Origin: Calidifontibacillus oryziterrae
GTDB lineage: Bacteria > Bacillota > Bacilli > Bacillales > Bacillaceae_J
Reading direction: 5' to 3'
Assembly (NCBI RefSeq): GCF_000331575.1
Contig: NZ_ANOK01000003.1
Span: 62,001-126,000, forward strand
DNA: 64,000 nt
Position 1 is the first letter of the stretch; the number at the start of each line of letters is the position of its first letter. The position numbers and the translations under genes were made by a program. Below, in pieces: positions 60,383 through 64,000 of the stretch. Below the pieces are notes generated by a model. The model ran no database searches. It had not been told where the DNA came from and saw nothing but the letters and a program-made list of their open reading frames with translations.

Positions 60383-62077
60383 TTATTCTATTTTAAATGC
60401 AGTAATGGCATCATGTAATTCTTGAGCCATTTTTACTAGTGTTTGACTAGCAACGGCTATTTCCTGCATTGCGGCATTTTGTTGTTCACTTGCCGCACTT
60501 ACATTTTGTGCTGAAGCAGATGCTTGTTTCGCTATATTTAGAACATGTTCAGTTGTGCCTACTAGTTGTCCCGTTCCAGATTGCATAGTCTGCATTGTAG
60601 CTGCTACTGCTTCAAGCTGGCCGGCAACATTGTTAACAGATTGAGTAATGTCATTAAAGAACTCACCTGCCTGATCAACATATTGGATTCCTTCGTTTAT
60701 CGCCTCAGAACCAGCATCCATCGAAGTGACGGCTTGTAAAGTACTATTTTGAATTTCTTGAATAAGTTCGCGAATTTGGGCGGTTGCTTCACTCGATTGT
60801 TCTGCTAGTTTACGTACTTCATCTGCAACGACTGCAAAACCCTTCCCATGTTCACCTGCTCTTGCAGCTTCAATTGCTGCATTCAATGAAAGGAGGTTGG
60901 TTTGTTCGGCAATGGATGATATTAATTGTACAATTGTCTCAATTTCAGATGATTTAGCATTTAAGCTATTTATAACATCAGAAATATCTGTTGTTTTTTC
61001 TTGAATAACATTCATTTGATCAACTGCCTTTTTGGCAATTTGATTCCCATCCACAGAGGTTTTCGCTGCCTGATTAGATATTGTGGATAAACTTTCAATT
61101 TGGGTAGTTACATCAGTTACATTATTTGATATATCCAAAGCAATTTGTGATGACGCTGCAGCATTATCTACTTGATCATTGGCACCTAAGGAAACCTGCT
61201 GAATTGATACAGTAATTTGGTCGGCAGCTTTACTAGTTTGCTCAAGGCTAGCAGTCCATTCCTCACTTGCTGCAGCTATTTGTTCAGTTGTTTGGTGTAC
61301 TTTGTGAATTAGTACTTGGAGATCACTTTTCATATCGTTATAGCTTTTAGCGAGTTCACCAATTTCATCATTTGAATTATCAATTAATGTTATGGAAAAA
61401 TCGCCATTTCCAGCTTTTTTTAACGCGCTAGTTACAATACGTAGTCTTTTTTTTATAAATGCTGTAAAGAAAAAGGATATAACCATTGCGATTACAATTG
61501 TTATTACAAGTACAATAGTTAAACTTACTAACACAGATTGAATTGTATCATCTACAAATTTTTGAGAAACGCCAACATACCAGATTCCAATAATCTTTCC
61601 ATCTTTTCCCTTAATAGGCATATAGGCGGTTTGATACATGTTTCCTACTACGTTAGCTTCACCTACAAATAAGTTGCCTTTATCTAAAACCTCTTTTTCC
61701 ACCTCTGTTGAAACAGTGGTTCCCACAGCTCTTTTGCCATCTTTAATTACATTCGTCGCTACTCTAGTATTTCCTTGAAAAATAGTAACTGTGTCATCAG
61801 TCATTTCTCCAATTTCGTCTACTATCGCAAAATTCCCATTCATTTTAACATTGCCTTTATAAAGCTCGTTACCCTTAATACTCCACTCTCCTGGAAATTT
61901 TTGGTTGATATACTGATAGGATAGCTGAAGGTCGGATTTTGCTTTATCAGCTGCTGACTTTTTCACTTCAGTGCTAATTTCGTACTGGAGGAAGAAGAAT
62001 AAAATAATCGACATCAAAATAATAATACCAAGAACAAGACTATTTATTTTACCACTAATCCTAAGTTTGTTTAGCAT
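60383..62077 (-). CDS. methyl-accepting chemotaxis protein (single Cache)
   Basis: A 564-residue membrane receptor. TM1 (about 12-34), an external single-Cache domain of about 150 residues ([35 protein letters not shown]), TM2 (about 188-212), HAMP, and a signalling domain with tip [23 protein letters not shown] at 62077 (MLNKLRIS) has TTGGAGG 11 bases upstream; a TTG start 18 bases earlier overlaps that site. The sCache type with DxxTIFxxxxRVAT is found in receptors for small organic acids, so the ligand may be a carboxylate. Confidence 0.92.
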   Translation of the reverse strand: MLNKLRISGKINSLVLGIIILMSIILFFFLQYEISTEVKKSAADKAKSDLQLSYQYINQKFPGEWSIKGNELYKGNVKMNGNFAIVDEIGEMTDDTVTIFQGNTRVATNVIKDGKRAVGTTVSTEVEKEVLDKGNLFVGEANVVGNMYQTAYMPIKGKDGKIIGIWYVGVSQKFVDDTIQSVLVSLTIVLVITIVIAMVISFFFTAFIKKRLRIVTSALKKAGNGDFSITLIDNSNDEIGELAKSYNDMKSDLQVLIHKVHQTTEQIAAASEEWTASLEQTSKAADQITVSIQQVSLGANDQVDNAAASSQIALDISNNVTDVTTQIESLSTISNQAAKTSVDGNQIAKKAVDQMNVIQEKTTDISDVINSLNAKSSEIETIVQLISSIAEQTNLLSLNAAIEAARAGEHGKGFAVVADEVRKLAEQSSEATAQIRELIQEIQNSTLQAVTSMDAGSEAINEGIQYVDQAGEFFNDITQSVNNVAGQLEAVAATMQTMQSGTGQLVGTTEHVLNIAKQASASAQNVSAASEQQNAAMQEIAVASQTLVKMAQELHDAITAFKIE

Positions 62078-62260
62078 AATATTTATAACCTCCAAACGAT
62101 GATAATATTAGAAAATCAACCATATAATTCTATATTGTTATAATGAGTATAGCATATTCATACTTGTGGAAATGTGAATAATCATTGAATACGCTGACCT
62201 AAAGTAATCTCTAATAAGTTGTCTATATGATAAACGTGAAACGATAACATCATTAGTGGC

Positions 62261-62298
62261 AAATAAAAAACAGGATTAGGCATTGCCTATCCTGTTTT
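62261..62298 (-). terminator. intrinsic terminator of the phosphoesterase gene
   Basis: AAAACAGGAT...AGG pairs with GCCTATCCTGTTTT, and six T follow on the minus strand. The stop codon is within the stem. Confidence 0.85.
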
Positions 62299-63162
62299 GA
62301 GAGTAAATATCGTTAATTCTGGTGGTGATAAAAATCGAAATGGTACTCTAGTTGTACCAATCCCTCGATTTACGTATAATTCGATCGGTCCAACTTTATA
62401 AAACCCTTCATAATAGGTGGTTGCACCAATTGGGGTGAAAATCGGTCCGTAAAATGGTAATTGTACTTGTCCACCATGGCTGTGACCAGAAAGCTGGACA
62501 TCAATCGGGTAATTGCCTAGCTCTTTGATAATATCTGGTTGGTGTGCCAATAAAATTGTAAAGGTTTGTAATTCAACGCCTAGCAATGTTTTATCAATAT
62601 CTGGATTGCCTAGCATGGCATCGTCAAGACCACTTATAAAGATATAGTCATTTCTTTTATTAAACAGCTTTTCATGTTCATTTATTAACAATTTAAAGTC
62701 TGACTCCCTCATAATATCTCGTATGATCTCAGATCCATAGCCCCCGTGATCGTGGTTTCCATAAATTGAGTATTTTCCTAATGGCGCTCGAAGTTGTTTA
62801 AGGAGTGGTGCTATTTTGTTAATATCTTTGTATTTGTTTGGTGCATCAATTAAATCACCTGTAAAAAGGATAATATCGGGTGCCTGTTCATTAATAATGT
62901 TTATTAGTTTTGTAAACTCATTTATAGAATAGTAATGTCCTAAATGTGTATCGCTAAATAGAACAATTCGTGTACCATCAAAGCTTTGAGGTATTTTAAA
63001 TGAATGTAATTCGTGGTTATTAATTGAAAGATTTTTAGGTTCGATAAAGCGTGCATAGCTATAGCCACCTGCTGTGAGTAGCAGGGAACCTAAACTGTAC
63101 GTAATACAATTCTTTATGAAGTTTCTTCTATTAATTTTTTTATTTATATAATTTTTTTTCAT
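62287..63162 (-). CDS. Tat-exported metallophosphoesterase (YkuE-like)
   Basis: A 291-residue calcineurin-like phosphoesterase. Metal motifs are FSDTHLGH, FTGDLIDA, YGNHDHGG, LAHQPD and LSGHSHGGQ. The N-terminus has a twin-arginine signal (INRRNFIKNCITYSLGSLLL), so it is exported folded, as is known for B. subtilis YkuE, a wall-associated Tat substrate. It could act on a phosphodiester or a phospholipid head group outside. The ribosome site is modest (AGGTTG). Confidence 0.88.
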   Translation of the reverse strand: MKKNYINKKINRRNFIKNCITYSLGSLLLTAGGYSYARFIEPKNLSINNHELHSFKIPQSFDGTRIVLFSDTHLGHYYSINEFTKLINIINEQAPDIILFTGDLIDAPNKYKDINKIAPLLKQLRAPLGKYSIYGNHDHGGYGSEIIRDIMRESDFKLLINEHEKLFNKRNDYIFISGLDDAMLGNPDIDKTLLGVELQTFTILLAHQPDIIKELGNYPIDVQLSGHSHGGQVQLPFYGPIFTPIGATTYYEGFYKVGPIELYVNRGIGTTRVPFRFLSPPELTIFTLKTG

Positions 63163-63309
63163 TTATATCAACCTATCTCAAATTTCTTCTATTATTTTCC
63201 ATTGTGTATGGTAATATCATATATGAAATAATACAGTAGCACATAAACTTCATTATATCATGACTTCTTAATTGTAATTGAACAATTTATATTTAATCGG
63301 GGTGAACGT

Positions 63310-64000
63310 ATGAACTATGAAATGATTTTAACTTTTATTATATTAGCTATTACTACATTATTTTTTATTAATGGCAAAATTCGCTCTGATCTAGTTGCTC
63401 TTGGCTCACTGTTAGCATTAGTACTAACAGGTATTATCACAGCTCAAGAGGCTTTAGCAGGATTCTCTAATTCTACAGTTCTAATGATTGCAGGTCTATT
63501 TATTGTTGGTGCTGGTATCTTTCGTACCGGACTCGCAAAATCGATGGGCAATAAATTACTCCCTTTAGCTGGGAAAAGTGAATTAAAATTATTAATGATC
63601 GTAATAGTTGTGACTGCAGGGTTTAGTGGGATAATGAGCAATACAGGAACAGTAGCTGTATTATTACCGGTTGTTATGAGTATGGCACTAGATATGAAGG
63701 TTAGCCCTTCAAAGTTTCTGATTCCACTTGCCTATGCTTCAAGCCTTGGGGGAGTTTTAACATTAATCGGAACACCACCAAATATGGTTGTTAGTCAAGC
63801 TATTAAAGATAGTGGATTAGGGACGTTAGGCTTTTTTGATTTTTTTCCAATAGGACTCGTTGGATTATTTGCCGGATTAATTTATATGATAACAATTGGA
63901 AGAAAAATTTTACCTGATCATATGGAAGCAACAACCTTTGATTCTGAGACTGTTTCGCCGGAAGAACTAGTTGTATTTTATAAACTTTCAAATCAAATTC
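63310..64000 (+). CDS. SLC13/DASS-type permease, N-terminal part
   Basis: ATG at 63310 with GGGGTG nine bases upstream; the frame stays open to the right edge (230 residues visible). Hydrophobic helices follow from residue 3. The block SNTGTVAVLLPVVMSMALDM and the following ASSLGGVLTLIGTPPNMVVS match the first half of SLC13/DASS permeases that carry dicarboxylates, sulfate or citrate. After the fifth helix comes a hydrophilic stretch where TrkA-C domains usually begin. The substrate is unknown. Confidence 0.85.
   Translation, partial: MNYEMILTFIILAITTLFFINGKIRSDLVALGSLLALVLTGIITAQEALAGFSNSTVLMIAGLFIVGAGIFRTGLAKSMGNKLLPLAGKSELKLLMIVIVVTAGFSGIMSNTGTVAVLLPVVMSMALDMKVSPSKFLIPLAYASSLGGVLTLIGTPPNMVVSQAIKDSGLGTLGFFDFFPIGLVGLFAGLIYMITIGRKILPDHMEATTFDSETVSPEELVVFYKLSNQI

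Overview
The window is a low-GC, gene-dense chromosomal segment of an endospore-forming member of the Bacillaceae. Evidence for this is a Spo0E-like phosphatase, a KinB-like kinase, YppG, YkyB and YolD family proteins, a SleB-type hydrolase, FbpB- and DUF6254-like micro-proteins, frequent TTG/GTG starts behind strong GGAGG sites, and a T-box proBA operon. The genus is inference only. The fixABCX, ric, tungstate-uptake and FNR-box content suggests a facultative or anaerobic, perhaps alkaliphilic, relative of Bacillus such as Anaerobacillus. I see no rRNA, tRNA, CRISPR array, prophage or intact IS element.

Layout. 1-3.6 kb: the end of an MFS transporter, small unknown proteins including one broken micro-gene, and a B12-binding radical SAM protein. 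3.7-8.4 kb: lactate permease lutP, divergent from lutABC. 8.5-16.5 kb: signalling genes, namely PAS-GGDEF-EAL-PilZ, a chemoreceptor, a membrane PAS-GGDEF(degenerate)-EAL protein, a lipoprotein and a PilZ protein. 16.6-31.5 kb: housekeeping and sporulation-type genes (thioredoxin-like, HAD, Nudix CoA pyrophosphatase, PAP2, SleB-like, M20 amidohydrolase, LysM, CheW, YppG, KinB-like kinase, KtrD) and the di-iron repair protein Ric. 32-35.5 kb: fixABCX, an electron-bifurcating flavoprotein operon. 36-39.4 kb: T-box(Pro)-proBA plus an N-acetylglutamate-synthase-like GNAT. 39.8-42.2 kb: a class III CoA-transferase and an acyl-CoA dehydrogenase. 42.4-53.4 kb: two chemoreceptors, CheV, a CoA hydrolase/transferase, a stand-alone variant TrpB and a Spo0E-like protein. 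53.5-57 kb: a tungstate regulator with tupABC. 57.2-64 kb: HD-GYP, YkyB, Sco, a PCYCGC lipoprotein, a chemoreceptor, a Tat-exported phosphoesterase and the start of an SLC13-type permease.

Most notable observations. (1) The PCYCGC lipoprotein gene (59650-60129) has an in-frame UGA exactly where the family's conserved CGVC motif has its first Cys. The frame stays open to a conserved C-terminus, and a small hairpin at bacterial-SECIS distance follows, so this is a candidate selenoprotein. (2) A dispersed structured repeat of about 180-200 bp occurs in four full copies plus one fragment. It has two end-types, always the same orientation, and each copy sits just behind an intrinsic terminator. 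(3) A near-consensus FNR box lies exactly at -41.5 relative to a good -10 of ric, and a perfect FNR box lies in the leader of a chemoreceptor gene. (4) Spo0A-box candidates precede spo0E and two small orphan genes. (5) A perfect 20-bp palindrome plus a perfect cre site precede a Cys-rich orphan gene. (6) A nested operator-like inverted repeat precedes the tungstate regulator operon.

Functional themes are chemotaxis and c-di-GMP signalling (four chemoreceptors, CheW, CheV, three c-di-GMP enzymes, two PilZ domains), lactate and acyl-CoA oxidation feeding electrons through flavoproteins, and redox or anaerobic adaptation.
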